The notes: generated by a model from the letters alone, not told the origin. 64,000 nucleotides of DNA from Tepidimonas fonticaldi (GCF_007556755.1 NZ_VJOO01000007.1:1-64000); one strand, 5' to 3'. Shown: positions 11,369 to 20,737, counted from the stretch's first letter. Numbers and translations: made by a program.

Positions 11369-12523
11369 ATGACCGTCATCACCTGCATCGAAGACCTGCG
11401 CCGGCTGGCGCAACGGCGCGTGCCGCGCATGTTCTACGACTATGCCGACAGCGGCTCGTGGACCGAGAGCACCTACCGCGCCAACGAATCCGACTTTCAG
11501 CCCATCAAGCTGCGCCAGCGGGTCGCCGTCAACATGGAGGGGCGCAGCACGCGCACCACCATGGTCGGCCAACCCGTGGCCATGCCGGTGGCGCTGGCGC
11601 CCACGGGGCTGACCGGCATGCAGCACGCCGATGGCGAAATCCTGGCCGCCCGCGCGGCGCGCGCGTTTGGCGTGCCCTTCACGCTGTCGACCATGAGCAT
11701 CTGCTCCATCGAGGACGTGGCCCGGCACGCGGGGGAGGGCTTCTGGTTCCAGCTCTATGTGATGCGCGACCGCGACTTCATCGAGCGACTGATCGATCGC
11801 GCCAAGGCCGCCAACTGCGGCGCGCTGGTGCTCACGCTCGACCTGCAGATTCTGGGGCAGCGCCACAAGGATCTGAAAAACGGCCTGTCTGCGCCGCCCA
11901 AGCTGACCCTGCCCAACATCGTGAACATGATGACCAAACCCCGCTGGTGCCTGGGCATGCTGGGCACGCCCCGGCGGCAGTTCGGCAACATCGTCGGGCA
12001 TGTCAAGGGCGTGGCCGACATGGGCAGCCTGTCGGCGTGGACGGCGCAGCAGTTCGACCCGCGGCTCAACTGGGGCGATGTCGAGTGGATCAAGAAGCGC
12101 TGGGGGGGCAAGCTCATCCTCAAGGGCATCATGGATGTGGAAGATGCCAAGCTGGCCGCCGACTCCGGCGCGGATGCGCTGATCGTCAGCAACCACGGCG
12201 GGCGCCAGCTCGACGGGGCGGAGTCGAGCATCCGCGCGCTGCCGCGCATCGTGGAGGCGGTGGGACACCGCATCGAGGTGCACCTGGACGGCGGCATCCG
12301 CAGCGGCCAGGACGTGCTCAAGGCCCGTGCGCTGGGGGCGCGCGGCACCTACATCGGCCGCGCCTTCCTGTACGGCCTGGGGGCCATGGGCGAGGCGGGT
12401 GTGACCAAGGTGCTGGAAATCCTGCACAAGGAACTCGACATCACCATGGCGTTTACCGGCCACACGAATATCGAGACGGTGGACCGCTCGATCCTGATCC
12501 CGGGTACCTATCCGGTGGCGTGA
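11369..12523 (+). CDS. lldD: FMN-dependent alpha-hydroxy-acid dehydrogenase (L-lactate dehydrogenase-like)
   Basis: The protein belongs to the FMN-dependent alpha-hydroxy-acid oxidase/dehydrogenase family, which oxidises L-lactate, glycolate or mandelate. The 384-residue TIM barrel shows the active-site H276 in SNHGGRQLD, the phosphate/FMN loop LDGGIRSGQDVLKA and the N-terminal FYDYADSGSW motif. It is probably a membrane-associated quinone-linked enzyme like LldD. The exact substrate cannot be read from the sequence. AAGGAG precedes the ATG by 6 nt. The 3' end overlaps the convergent MFS gene by 16 bp. Confidence 0.85.
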   Translation: MTVITCIEDLRRLAQRRVPRMFYDYADSGSWTESTYRANESDFQPIKLRQRVAVNMEGRSTRTTMVGQPVAMPVALAPTGLTGMQHADGEILAARAARAFGVPFTLSTMSICSIEDVARHAGEGFWFQLYVMRDRDFIERLIDRAKAANCGALVLTLDLQILGQRHKDLKNGLSAPPKLTLPNIVNMMTKPRWCLGMLGTPRRQFGNIVGHVKGVADMGSLSAWTAQQFDPRLNWGDVEWIKKRWGGKLILKGIMDVEDAKLAADSGADALIVSNHGGRQLDGAESSIRALPRIVEAVGHRIEVHLDGGIRSGQDVLKARALGARGTYIGRAFLYGLGAMGEAGVTKVLEILHKELDITMAFTGHTNIETVDRSILIPGTYPVA

Positions 12524-13602
12524 AGCCGCTGGGTCACGGGTGCGACGCTCAACGGCCGCCGGCCCCGGCCGTGGTGGCTGAACCAGCCAAACGCGGTGCC
12601 GCGCAGCTGCGCCGGGGCCAAGTCGGCGACCAGGGCTTTTTCCACCCCCTCGGTGGCGGCCAGAAAGACGCCATAGAACGCAAACCACCCGACCAACCAG
12701 ACGCCTGTGGGGGCGGACAGACCCATGACCAGATAGAACAGCGCGTAGGCGCCGTAGCCCATGAGCAGCAGCCGGCGACGGCCCACGCGATCCGACAGGC
12801 CCGACAGCGGGACGGACAGCACCATGGCGATGAGCGAGACGGCCGCCCACAGCAGGGGGATCTGGGCCTGGGGAACGCCCAGCTCGCTGGCGCGCAGCAA
12901 CAGAAACATGTTGGACGAGTTGCCCAGGGCGAACAGCGCGACGACCACGAGGTAGCGGCGAAAGACCAGCGGCAGGGCCGCACCGCCGCTGAGGTCGATG
13001 GGCGGGGCGTTCGAGGCCGGGGCCGGTGTGGCCGGCTCGTGCAGCGCCAGGGCCAGGGCGACACACGCCAGCGCGGGCACCCAGGTCCACAAGAACACGT
13101 CGCGCAGCGGCATGCCGCTGGCCAGCAAGGCGGCGGCCAACAGCGGGCCGATCACCGCGCCCGCGTTGTCCATGGCCCGGTGCACCCCGAAGGCCAGCCC
13201 GCGCCGATCCGCTCCGACGCTGGCGGCCAGCAGCGCATCGCGCGGCGATGTGCGCAGCCCCTTGCCCACCCGGTCCGCAAACCGGATGGCCAGCAGCGCT
13301 GGCCAACTGGTCACCCAGGCGATCAAGGGGCGCCCCAGGGCCGCCAGACCGTAGCTGACGACGATCCAGGGTTTGCTGCGCCGTGTGCGGTCCACCACGA
13401 CACCGGAGACCCATTTGAGCAGGCTGGCCGTCGCTTCGGCAATCCCCTCGATCAGGCCCAGCGCGCGCGGGCCCGCCATCAGCACCGAGGTCAGATAGAG
13501 CGGAACCAGGGGGTACACCAGCTCGGATGCCGAATCGTTGATCAGGCTGATCAAGCCGATGAGCCATACGGTGGGCGGCAGCGCGCGGATCGTCTGCCAC
13601 AT
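12508..13602 (-). CDS. MFS transporter, C-terminally truncated
   Basis: This is a major-facilitator protein of 364 residues. About ten transmembrane segments can be traced, and the A-loop-type motif DRVGRRR follows TM8. After TM10 the chain reads AFGWF, which in relatives leads into TM11, but here it turns to an Arg-rich tail ([12 protein letters not shown]) and stops inside the 3' end of the lldD-like gene. TM11 and TM12 are therefore missing, about 40-60 residues short of typical members. It may be a pseudogene or a permissive truncation. The ATG at 13602 is chosen because the upstream extension is Pro/Arg-rich and unlike the family. No substrate can be assigned. Confidence 0.75.
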   Translation of the reverse strand: MWQTIRALPPTVWLIGLISLINDSASELVYPLVPLYLTSVLMAGPRALGLIEGIAEATASLLKWVSGVVVDRTRRSKPWIVVSYGLAALGRPLIAWVTSWPALLAIRFADRVGKGLRTSPRDALLAASVGADRRGLAFGVHRAMDNAGAVIGPLLAAALLASGMPLRDVFLWTWVPALACVALALALHEPATPAPASNAPPIDLSGGAALPLVFRRYLVVVALFALGNSSNMFLLLRASELGVPQAQIPLLWAAVSLIAMVLSVPLSGLSDRVGRRRLLLMGYGAYALFYLVMGLSAPTGVWLVGWFAFYGVFLAATEGVEKALVADLAPAQLRGTAFGWFSHHGRGRRPLSVAPVTQRLHATG

Positions 13603-13939
13603 GGTGCGAAGGGACGGGCTGCGAAGCCTTCCATCATACGCCGCTGCGGAGTCCCCCGGCGCCGGACGATCGTCGCCCGCGTCCGGTGTCACTGTGTTAG
13701 AGTCGGGCCGTGGCGGGGGCGTTTTCTTCCCCGCATGCACTCCCCGCGTGCGTCGGGGGCCTCGGATCGCGGTGATCCTGGGCAACCCTTTGGCACGCGC
13801 CCCCGTCCGGCCGTGTATGGCCGCCGACCCCGGCGGCGGATTCTCCGGTCATCGCTCCCCACCATCCCCTGATGCGCTCGGTGGCTCGCAGGCCAGGCGT
13901 GCCTGCCCCCTTCCGCATCGCCACCCCAAGGAGGCCCCC
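13603..13939 (+). other. Intergenic region upstream of the infA-like gene
   Basis: This 337-bp divergent region holds no gene I can support. A weak TAGAGT hexamer lies at 13698-13703 with no matching -35. The promoters of the truncated MFS gene and of the infA-like gene must lie here, but I cannot place them. No repeat or RNA gene is seen. Confidence 0.3.
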
Positions 13940-14206
13940 ATGGCCAAAGAAGAATTGATCGAGATGCGCGGCACGGTCGACGAGATCCTGCCCGACTCCC
14001 GCTACCGCGTCACCCTGGAAAACGGCCACACCCTGGTCGCCTACACCGGGGGAAAGATGCGCAAGCACCACATCCGCATCCTGGCGGGCGACCGGGTGTC
14101 GCTGGAGCTGTCGCCCTACGACCTGAGCAAAGGCCGCATCACCTTCCGGCACCTGGAGCCGCGCACGGGCGGCGAGGCCCCCGCCGCCCGGCGCAAGCCG
14201 CGCTGA
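13940..14206 (+). CDS. infA: Translation initiation factor IF-1, long paralogue
   Basis: IF-1 binds the A site of the 30S subunit during initiation. The 88-residue protein has the S1-like OB fold ([22 protein letters not shown] ... [25 protein letters not shown]) plus a basic tail of about 16 residues (ARRKPR). Many Burkholderiales carry a short IF-1 in the ribosomal operon and a second longer copy such as this one, possibly condition-specific. A strong AAGGAGG stands at 13928-13934. It is convergent with glnS, with only 10 bp between the stop codons. Confidence 0.93.
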   Translation: MAKEELIEMRGTVDEILPDSRYRVTLENGHTLVAYTGGKMRKHHIRILAGDRVSLELSPYDLSKGRITFRHLEPRTGGEAPAARRKPR

Positions 14207-14216
14207 CCGGCGCGGC

Positions 14217-16283
14217 TCACTTGCCCCAGCTGTCCTTCAGGCCCGCAATCCGGTTGAACACCGGCCGCTCGGGCGTGTGGTCCACGCGGTCGGTGCCGAA
14301 ATAGCCGTGCCGCTCGAACTGGTAGCGCTCCTCGCGCGGGGCGTTCGCCAGCGACGGCTCCAGGTAGGCCGTCACCACCCGCAGGCTGTTGGGGTTGAGC
14401 GCGGCCTTGAAGTCCTTGCCACCGGCGTCGGGCTGCGGATCGGCGAACAGCCGGTCGTACAGGCGCACTTCGGCGGGCACCGCCTCGTGCACGCCCACCC
14501 AGGTCAGCGTGCCCTTGACCTTGACGGCGTCGGCCCCGGGCGTGCCGCTCTTGGTGTCGGGCACCACCGTGGCCAGCACGGCCGTGACGCGGCCGTCGGC
14601 GTCCTTCTCGCAGCCAGTGCACTCGACCACATAGCCGTATTTGAGGCGCACCTTGTTGCCGGGGAAAAGGCGGAAATAGCCCTTGGGAGGCTGCTCCATG
14701 AAGTCCTCCCGCTCGATCCACACCTCGGGGCCCAGGCTGAATGCGCGCAGCCCCAGCTCGGGCCGCTGTGGATGCACCGGGGCGCTGCAGGCCTCGCGGT
14801 GGTCGGCATCGCCAAACACCTGCGCCCAGTTGGTGAGTTTGAGTTTGACCGGATCCAGCACCGCCATGGCGCGCGGCGCCTTACCTTCCAGGTCGTCGCG
14901 CAGCGCGATCTCCAGGTTGCTGTAATCGATCCAGCCCCCGGCTTTGCTGACGCCGGTGCGTTCGCAGAACAGGCGGATGGCTTCCGGCGTGTAGCCGCGG
15001 CGGCGCAGACCGACGATGGTGGGCATGCGCGGATCGTCCCAGCCGCTGACGATGCCCTCGTCCACCAGTTGCTTGAGCTTGCGCTTGCTGGTGACCACGT
15101 AGGTCAGGTTCAGCCGGGCGAACTCGTACTGGTGCGGCAGGTTGAACGGCTCGATGCGGTGCGTCTCCAGCGCCGACGCCAGCAGCGGCGTGAACTGGTG
15201 CGTCTGCGTCTTGAGCAGCCCGAAGAACTCGCCCAGGTCGCGCAGCACCGCGTCGCGGTCGTGCTCCCACTTCGTGAACAGTGCCCGCATGCGCTGCTCG
15301 GGCTCGGTGTTCAAGCCGAGCTTGTGCGCGTGGTTGTGGCAGTGCAGGGCAAATTCCTTGCCCGCTTCCACCCCCTGCTGTTCGATGCGCTCGACGAGCT
15401 GGCGGGCGCGCTCGAACTGCGGTGCGCGCAGGATCGGCACGATGCGCTCGAGCAGCCAGTCGTAGAACGGCCGCTGGTCCTCGAATTCCAGGGTGCAGAT
15501 GCTATGGGTGATGTTCTCCAGCGCATCCTCGATCGGGTGCGCGAAGGTGTACATCGGGTAGATGCACCAGGCGTCGCCGGTGTTGTGGTGCGTCGCGTGC
15601 TTGATCCGGTAGATGGCCGGGTCGCGCAGGTTGATGTTGGGCGAGGCCATGTCGATCTTGGCACGCAGCACCATCGCCCCGTCCGCGTGGCGGCCGTCGC
15701 GCATCTCGCGAAAACGCGCCAGGCTCTCCTCGGCCGGGCGGTTGCGGTAGGGGCTGTCGATGCCGGGCTCGGTGAGCGTGCCGCGGTTGGCCCGCATCTG
15801 CTCCGGCGTCTGTTCGTCCACATAGGCGTGGCCGGTTTCGATCAGGTACTCGGCCGCCCGGTACATGAAGTCGAAGTAGTCGCTCGCGTAGTACAGGTGG
15901 CGGGTGCCGTGGGCCTCCCAGCTCCAGCCCAGCCATTGGACGGCGTCCAGGATGGAATCGACGTACTCCTGCTCTTCCTTCTCGGGGTTGGTGTCGTCGA
16001 AGCGCATGTGGCACACGCCGCCGTAGGCCTGCGCCAGGCTGAAGTTGAGCCAGATGCTCTTGGCATGGCCCACGTGCAGGTAGCCGTTGGGCTCCGGCGG
16101 AAAGCGCATGCGCACCCGGGCCGGGTCGGCCACGCCCCGCTCGTGGTGGCTGCCGTCACCGGGGCTGCCGCCCCACAGGCGGCCGTGGTAGCGGCCCTGG
16201 GCCAGATCGCGCTCGATGATCTGGCGCAGAAAATTGCTGGCAGCGGGCGGATGGGGGGAAGAGTGCGGGGCGTGATCGCTCAT
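14217..16283 (-). CDS. glnS: Glutaminyl-tRNA synthetase with a large insertion
   Basis: GlnRS charges tRNA-Gln. The class I HIGH motif is PPEPNGYLHVGH (HVGH at 70-73) and the KMSKS equivalent is VTSKRKL (about 397-403). The DPVKL and FNRIAGLKDSW C-terminal anticodon-barrel segments are intact. At 688 residues it is far longer than E. coli GlnRS (about 555). Part of the excess is an N-terminal extension; most is an insertion of about 100 residues (282-382) between YDWLLERI and PHQYEFARLNL in the catalytic core, containing HCHNHAH (314-320). The reading frame is continuous through it. The ATG at 16283 is the only suitable start. Confidence 0.95.
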   Translation of the reverse strand: MSDHAPHSSPHPPAASNFLRQIIERDLAQGRYHGRLWGGSPGDGSHHERGVADPARVRMRFPPEPNGYLHVGHAKSIWLNFSLAQAYGGVCHMRFDDTNPEKEEQEYVDSILDAVQWLGWSWEAHGTRHLYYASDYFDFMYRAAEYLIETGHAYVDEQTPEQMRANRGTLTEPGIDSPYRNRPAEESLARFREMRDGRHADGAMVLRAKIDMASPNINLRDPAIYRIKHATHHNTGDAWCIYPMYTFAHPIEDALENITHSICTLEFEDQRPFYDWLLERIVPILRAPQFERARQLVERIEQQGVEAGKEFALHCHNHAHKLGLNTEPEQRMRALFTKWEHDRDAVLRDLGEFFGLLKTQTHQFTPLLASALETHRIEPFNLPHQYEFARLNLTYVVTSKRKLKQLVDEGIVSGWDDPRMPTIVGLRRRGYTPEAIRLFCERTGVSKAGGWIDYSNLEIALRDDLEGKAPRAMAVLDPVKLKLTNWAQVFGDADHREACSAPVHPQRPELGLRAFSLGPEVWIEREDFMEQPPKGYFRLFPGNKVRLKYGYVVECTGCEKDADGRVTAVLATVVPDTKSGTPGADAVKVKGTLTWVGVHEAVPAEVRLYDRLFADPQPDAGGKDFKAALNPNSLRVVTAYLEPSLANAPREERYQFERHGYFGTDRVDHTPERPVFNRIAGLKDSWGK

Positions 16284-16293
16284 GCCCCCGATT

Positions 16294-17538
16294 TTAGGCG
16301 GCCCCCGTCGCCAGACAGACCCGGTTGCGCCCGCCGCGCTTGGCGCGGTAGAGGGCCTCGTCGGCCTGGTTGATCAGGTACTGGTAATCCGGGTGGCCGC
16401 TGTAGGGCGCGACGCCGATGCTGGCGGTCAGCGACAGGTGCACGCCGTTGGCCAGCGCGAACGGTGTGGCGGCGATGCGCTGGCGCAGTTTGTCGGCCTG
16501 CTGCCGGGCCTGCTCGGGCGTGACGTCCACCAGCACGACGAGAAACTCCTCGCCGCCGTAGCGGAACACGAAGTCGCTGGAGCGCACGTCGTTGAGCAAA
16601 AGGGCGGCGGTTTGCTGCAGCACCAGGTCGCCCGCGTCGTGGCCGTGCTGGTCGTTGACGTGCTTGAAGTGGTCGATGTCCAGCATCAGCAGCGCAAACG
16701 GAATGTGCCGCTGTTGCGCCAGGTGGATCTCGCGCGCCAGGATCGGCGCCAGAAAGCGCCGGTTGAGCAGGCGCGTGAGGGCATCGCGCCCGCTTTCGAG
16801 CTCGACGTGGCGCTCGAACAGCATCTGCACCAGATACTGCAGGTTGTCGAGCTCGCCCTGCAATTGCATCAGCAGCGTGGCGCGGCGCGGATCGTCGATC
16901 GTGGTGGCCGCCAACTGCGGCAGCAGCGCTTCGTCCAGGCGCTGCATGCCCTGATGCACCAGATCGACCTCCGGCGCGCCGTCGAAGACGTTGCTGCCCT
17001 TGTGCATGAACCACAGGCCGAATTCGGAACTGCGCAGGGCGGGCAGCACCAAGGGCTGACCGCCGCGGTGCAGGGCAAAGAGCAGCTCCTGCCCCCAGTT
17101 GGCCAGCAGGAAGCGCTGGCGTTCGCGCTCGACCTGTAGATTCTGGCTCAGGGCATGCAGGCGAAAGGCTTCCTCGCTGCGCGCAACCCGTTGGGTGTCG
17201 CGCACGTAGGACTCGGCCATCAACTCCAGCGCCAGGTCGAACAACGCGCCGATGTGGGCCATCGAGGCTTCGACCAGCGCGGGCGCGGCCCCATCGGCGG
17301 CGATGCGCTGCAGCAGCCGTCCCTTGAGGAGCCGCGCGCCCCGGGCCACCAGATGCATGGGCAACTGGATGCGGGCGTGGACTTCGCCCACGTGGCGCTG
17401 GTGGGCCACGATGGCCGGCACGTCCTGCGCCGAGTGCAGGGCGAACAGCTCCGTCAGCCAGACCTGCAGGGAGGCGTGCAGCCTCTGGTGCACGACCTCC
17501 GCATCCAGGAAGGCCTGGGCCTGCTGGTGGGCCATCAT
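16294..17538 (-). CDS. Globin-coupled diguanylate cyclase (DosC/YddV-like)
   Basis: The protein is an O2-sensing enzyme that makes cyclic di-GMP. The N-terminal globin sensor contains EVHARIQLP, where H54 is the likely proximal heme ligand. A middle alpha-helical region (FGLWFMHKGS) resembles E. coli DosC. The C-terminal GGDEF domain has RYGGEEF near residue 324 and the inhibitory I-site RSSD five residues before it, so both catalysis and product inhibition should work. The first ATG (17538) falls after the codons for TGFYQD, which align with the DosC helix holding the distal Tyr. That open frame runs upstream to about 17650 without ATG, GTG or TTG, so the true start is unclear or the 5' end is damaged. 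Confidence 0.85.
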   Translation of the reverse strand: MMAHQQAQAFLDAEVVHQRLHASLQVWLTELFALHSAQDVPAIVAHQRHVGEVHARIQLPMHLVARGARLLKGRLLQRIAADGAAPALVEASMAHIGALFDLALELMAESYVRDTQRVARSEEAFRLHALSQNLQVERERQRFLLANWGQELLFALHRGGQPLVLPALRSSEFGLWFMHKGSNVFDGAPEVDLVHQGMQRLDEALLPQLAATTIDDPRRATLLMQLQGELDNLQYLVQMLFERHVELESGRDALTRLLNRRFLAPILAREIHLAQQRHIPFALLMLDIDHFKHVNDQHGHDAGDLVLQQTAALLLNDVRSSDFVFRYGGEEFLVVLVDVTPEQARQQADKLRQRIAATPFALANGVHLSLTASIGVAPYSGHPDYQYLINQADEALYRAKRGGRNRVCLATGAA

Positions 17539-17724
17539 GTCCTGATAGAAGCCCGTGGCCAGTTCCGCGCGGTGCTGCTCGGATTGTAGGGGTCGGGTTA
17601 TGGGGCGCGTGTCGGGCCCGCTGCGCCGGTCCGTTACGTCTGTTTACAGCCGTCACAAAACGGCAACCGGCCAAGCGCGGCAGCGGTGGTTCAATGTCGG
17701 TATCGTTGTTCAGGAGCGCGAACC

Positions 17725-18105
17725 ATGAACCCTCTGACTCCGTTGCGCCCCGCGTCGCTGGCCCGGGGCCTGGCTGCCGTGGCGTTGGTACTGGCCGGCG
17801 CGGCGCATGCCGGCGATGTGTACTGGTCGATCGGCGTACACCAGCCGGGCGTGACCGTGGGGGTGGGCAACACCCCGCCGGTGGTGATCGCACCGGCGCC
17901 CCGTGTGGTGATGGTGCCCCCGGTGGTGGTGTCGCCGCCGGTGGCCGTTGTGGCCCCCGCCTACGGCTATGCGATGCCTCCCGGGCACCGCAAGCACCGG
18001 CATTGGCACCCCCGCGAATGGGAGAAGCGCCCCGGCTGGGACGACCGGCGCGGCTGGCGTGATGACGGCTGGCACCGCCACGACGGCTGGCGCGACCGAC
18101 GCTGA
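17725..18105 (+). CDS. Small secreted protein, W/H/R-rich C-terminus
   Basis: No family function is recognised. The 126-residue product has a clear signal peptide (cleavage near AAHAG, residue about 30), a Val/Pro-rich middle, and a C-terminal stretch rich in Trp, His, Arg and Asp (HRKHRHWHPREW ... GWRDDGWHRHDGWRDRR). Small periplasmic proteins of this style are frequent in Burkholderiales. AGGAG lies 8 nt before the ATG at 17725. A 19-bp tandem duplication spans the stop codon. The His-rich tail could bind metal, but this is only a guess. Confidence 0.8.
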   Translation: MNPLTPLRPASLARGLAAVALVLAGAAHAGDVYWSIGVHQPGVTVGVGNTPPVVIAPAPRVVMVPPVVVSPPVAVVAPAYGYAMPPGHRKHRHWHPREWEKRPGWDDRRGWRDDGWHRHDGWRDRR

Positions 18106-18135
18106 GGCCCGGGGGCGACGCTGAGGCCCGGGGGC
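18098..18135 (+). repeat. 19-bp tandem duplication across a stop codon
   Basis: The unit GACGCTGAGGCCCGGGGGC occurs twice without a gap (18098-18116 and 18117-18135). The first copy contains the last codons and TGA of the small secreted protein gene. It looks like a recent slippage event. Confidence 0.9.
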
Positions 18136-18180
18136 GGCGGGCCGTTACACTCGCCGCTTCGCCCACTCCCGCGTCTGTCC

Positions 18181-19011
18181 ATGGATGTCACCCTGCTGCT
18201 CAAGGCCGCCCTCATGGGGGTGGTCGAGGGCCTGACCGAGTTTTTGCCCGTTTCGTCCACCGGTCACCTGATCCTCACCGCCGCCTTGCTGCGGTTGACG
18301 GGGGAGACGATCAAGGTGTTCGAGGTGGTCATCCAGACCGGGGCCATTCTGGCCATCGTGGGCCTGTATTGGCAGCGGCTGATCGGCACCCTGCGCGGAC
18401 TGCCGCGCGAGGCGCAGGCGCAGCGCTTCACGGTCAATGTGCTGCTCGGGTTTTTGCCGGCGGCGCTGGCGGGGTTTTGGTTCATCGGGCCGATCAAGGC
18501 CGTGCTCTTCAACGCCTGGGTGGTGGCGGCCGGCTTCATCGCCGGCGGGCTGATCATGCTGTGGGTGGAGGCCGTCCAGGCCCGCCAGCCCGCGGCGCGG
18601 GTGGCGACTGTGGACGATTTGGGCTGGCGCGATGCGCTGGCGGTGGGGTTGATCCAGTGCGCGGCCCTGGTGCCGGGGGTCAGCCGGTCGGGGGCGACCA
18701 TCATCGGCGGCATGGCGCTCGGCCTGTCGCGGCGCGCGGCGACCGAGTTCAGCTTCTTCCTCGCCATTCCGGTCATCTTTGGCGCGGCCGTCTACGATCT
18801 GTACAAGCACCGCGATCTGCTGGCGGCGGCGGACCTGCCGCTGTTCGCGGTGGGGCTGGTGGCGTCGTTCGTGTCGGCGTGGGTGTGCGTGCGCTGGCTG
18901 CTGCGCTACGTGGCCACCCACACCTTCGTGCCGTTTGCGTGGTACCGCATCGGCTTTGGCGTGCTGATCCTGGCCAGCGGGGCGTTCGGCTGGGTCAACT
19001 GGACGCCGTGA
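18181..19011 (+). CDS. uppP: Undecaprenyl-diphosphatase UppP/BacA
   Basis: UppP recycles the lipid carrier undecaprenyl pyrophosphate for peptidoglycan and other surface polymers, and it confers bacitracin resistance when abundant. The integral membrane protein has 276 residues. The active-site signature [14 protein letters not shown] (E16, E20 and the SSTGH at 25-29) and the second motif [10 protein letters not shown] are intact. The gene overlaps the convergent alpha/beta-hydrolase gene by 17 bp at its 3' end. Confidence 0.95.
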   Translation: MDVTLLLKAALMGVVEGLTEFLPVSSTGHLILTAALLRLTGETIKVFEVVIQTGAILAIVGLYWQRLIGTLRGLPREAQAQRFTVNVLLGFLPAALAGFWFIGPIKAVLFNAWVVAAGFIAGGLIMLWVEAVQARQPAARVATVDDLGWRDALAVGLIQCAALVPGVSRSGATIIGGMALGLSRRAATEFSFFLAIPVIFGAAVYDLYKHRDLLAAADLPLFAVGLVASFVSAWVCVRWLLRYVATHTFVPFAWYRIGFGVLILASGAFGWVNWTP

Positions 19012-19870
19012 CGGGCGCCATGAAGTGCCGCAGCGCGCGGTCGATGGCCGCGGCCGTGGCTTCCGGGTGCTCCATGGGGAACAGGTGCGTGCCGTCGATG
19101 AACTGCAGCCGCTCGGACGGCTCGCGCCCGCACAGCTTGTGCGTCATCGTCAGGCCCACGCGGCGCATCTCTTCGGACTGCGTGCCCCCGACGAAGGCCA
19201 CCGGGCAGGCCAGGGGGTGGCGGCGCAGCAGCCGGTCCAGGTGGTGCGGCAGCGTGTTGTAGATGGCGGTCTCGATGTCGCGGTCGAAGGTCAGCACGCG
19301 CTGCGTGCCCTCCGGCGTGTGCACATCGTGCGTGCCGTGGGCGATGTAGTCGGCCAGCACGCGCGGGTCCCAGCGGGCGAAGGCGCGCTTGTGGCGGAAG
19401 TGCTCCAGCGCCTCCTGGGCGTTGGCCCAGCGGTTGCGGCGCTTGCGGCTGACCTGACCCGGTGAGACGGCACCGATCAGGCGGGTGTGTTTGGCCGCGG
19501 CCAGGGCACGCGCCTTCCAGCCCCCCAGGACGGGGGAGTCGAGCATGACCACGCCGCGCACCGGCTGCCCGGCCAGCACGGGGTGGCGGGCGGCGCACAT
19601 CAGACTCAGAAAACCGCCGAGCGAGTGACCGACGAGGAACAGCGGCGTGTCGCCGGGGCCGACCTGCGCCTCGACGAAGTCCGCGAGCTGCTGCACCAGG
19701 TGCGGCCAGTTGCTGGTGACGGGGTAGCGCGGATCGTGGCCGTAGCGCTCCACCGCGGTGACGCGGTAGCCCCGCTCGCGCAGGGCCTGGAAGACGACGC
19801 TGTAGGTGCCGGCGGGGAAGCTGTTGCCGTGCGAAAAGACGATGCAGGGGCGGGGGGATGCGGCGCTCAT
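18995..19870 (-). CDS. Alpha/beta hydrolase
   Basis: This is an alpha/beta-fold hydrolase of 291 residues. The nucleophile elbow is GHSLGG (S83), the oxyanion region is HGNSFPAG (14-21), and the late His in [11 protein letters not shown] is the likely catalytic base. The substrate is unknown; lipase/esterase-like or lactonase-like activity is possible. It has no signal peptide. The start at 19870 lies 4 bp after the stop codon of the Anbu gene, so the two are probably co-transcribed. Confidence 0.8.
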   Translation of the reverse strand: MSAASPRPCIVFSHGNSFPAGTYSVVFQALRERGYRVTAVERYGHDPRYPVTSNWPHLVQQLADFVEAQVGPGDTPLFLVGHSLGGFLSLMCAARHPVLAGQPVRGVVMLDSPVLGGWKARALAAAKHTRLIGAVSPGQVSRKRRNRWANAQEALEHFRHKRAFARWDPRVLADYIAHGTHDVHTPEGTQRVLTFDRDIETAIYNTLPHHLDRLLRRHPLACPVAFVGGTQSEEMRRVGLTMTHKLCGREPSERLQFIDGTHLFPMEHPEATAAAIDRALRHFMAPVTASS

Positions 19871-19874
19871 GGGG

Positions 19875-20693
19875 TCAAATCAGCCTGTCCTTGGGGTCTG
19901 TGATCTTGCGCAGCGCGGCGTGGCGCCCGCTCGGGGCGGCCAGCGGGCCGGTGGGGTCCCAGTCCGGGGCTTCGATCTGGTCGAAGGCCTCGCGCAGCTT
20001 GCGACCCCAGGTGCTGCGCAGCATGTGGAAGTAGGCGTTGTGCTCGTCGATGCACACCACCCGGTCGCTGGTGCAGCGGTCGGCCTCGTAGACCGCCAGG
20101 TCCAGCGGCAGCCCCACCGACAGGTTGGACTTGAGCGTGGAGTCCATGGAGATCAGCAGGCACTTGGTGGCCTCTTCCAGCGGCGTGTCGGGGGTGATGA
20201 CGCGGTCGAGCACGGGTTTGCCGTACTTGCTCTCGCCGATCTGGAAAAACGGGGTTTCGGCGGTGGCCTCGATGAAATTGCCGGGGGAGTAGACCTGAAA
20301 CAGCCGCATGCCTTCGCCGCGGATCTGGCCGCCAAAGATCAGGCTGGCGTTGAATTCGATGCCGGAGCGGCGCAGGGCCTCGCCGTCGCGCTGGTAGACG
20401 TGGCGCACGGCCGAGCCCAGCACGCGCGCGGCGTCGAACATGCTGCGCGCGTTCCAGATGGTGATCGGCTCGCCGCCGTCGGGGTCTTTCAGTTGCTCGG
20501 TCTGCAGAATTTCGCGGATCGACTGCGAGATGCTGAGGTTGCCGGCCGACAACAGGCACATGAAGCGGTCGCCGGGCTTCTCGTAGACGATCATCTTGCG
20601 AAACATGCTGATCTGGTCCAGCCCGGCGTTGGTGCGCGAGTCGGACAGGAACACCATGCCAGCCTTGAGTTTGACGGCGACGCAGTAGGTCAT
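19875..20693 (-). CDS. Proteasome-like protease Anbu (BPH)
   Basis: The protein belongs to the Anbu/BPH family, bacterial relatives of the proteasome beta subunit with an Ntn-hydrolase fold. The N-terminus MTYCVAVKLKAG places the nucleophile T2 directly after Met. D18 in FLSDSRTNAG and K33 fit the rest of the catalytic set. The 272-residue length is typical. Anbu genes usually sit with an ATP-grasp protein, an alpha-E protein and a transglutaminase-like protein; none of these is present here. The downstream neighbour is an alpha/beta hydrolase 4 bp away. The substrate is unknown. The ATG at 20693 is fixed by the required Thr2. Confidence 0.9.
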   Translation of the reverse strand: MTYCVAVKLKAGMVFLSDSRTNAGLDQISMFRKMIVYEKPGDRFMCLLSAGNLSISQSIREILQTEQLKDPDGGEPITIWNARSMFDAARVLGSAVRHVYQRDGEALRRSGIEFNASLIFGGQIRGEGMRLFQVYSPGNFIEATAETPFFQIGESKYGKPVLDRVITPDTPLEEATKCLLISMDSTLKSNLSVGLPLDLAVYEADRCTSDRVVCIDEHNAYFHMLRSTWGRKLREAFDQIEAPDWDPTGPLAAPSGRHAALRKITDPKDRLI

Positions 20694-20737
20694 GGAGTGG
20701 CGGTCGAACGAACCACCGTTCGCTGTGGGACGGGCGC

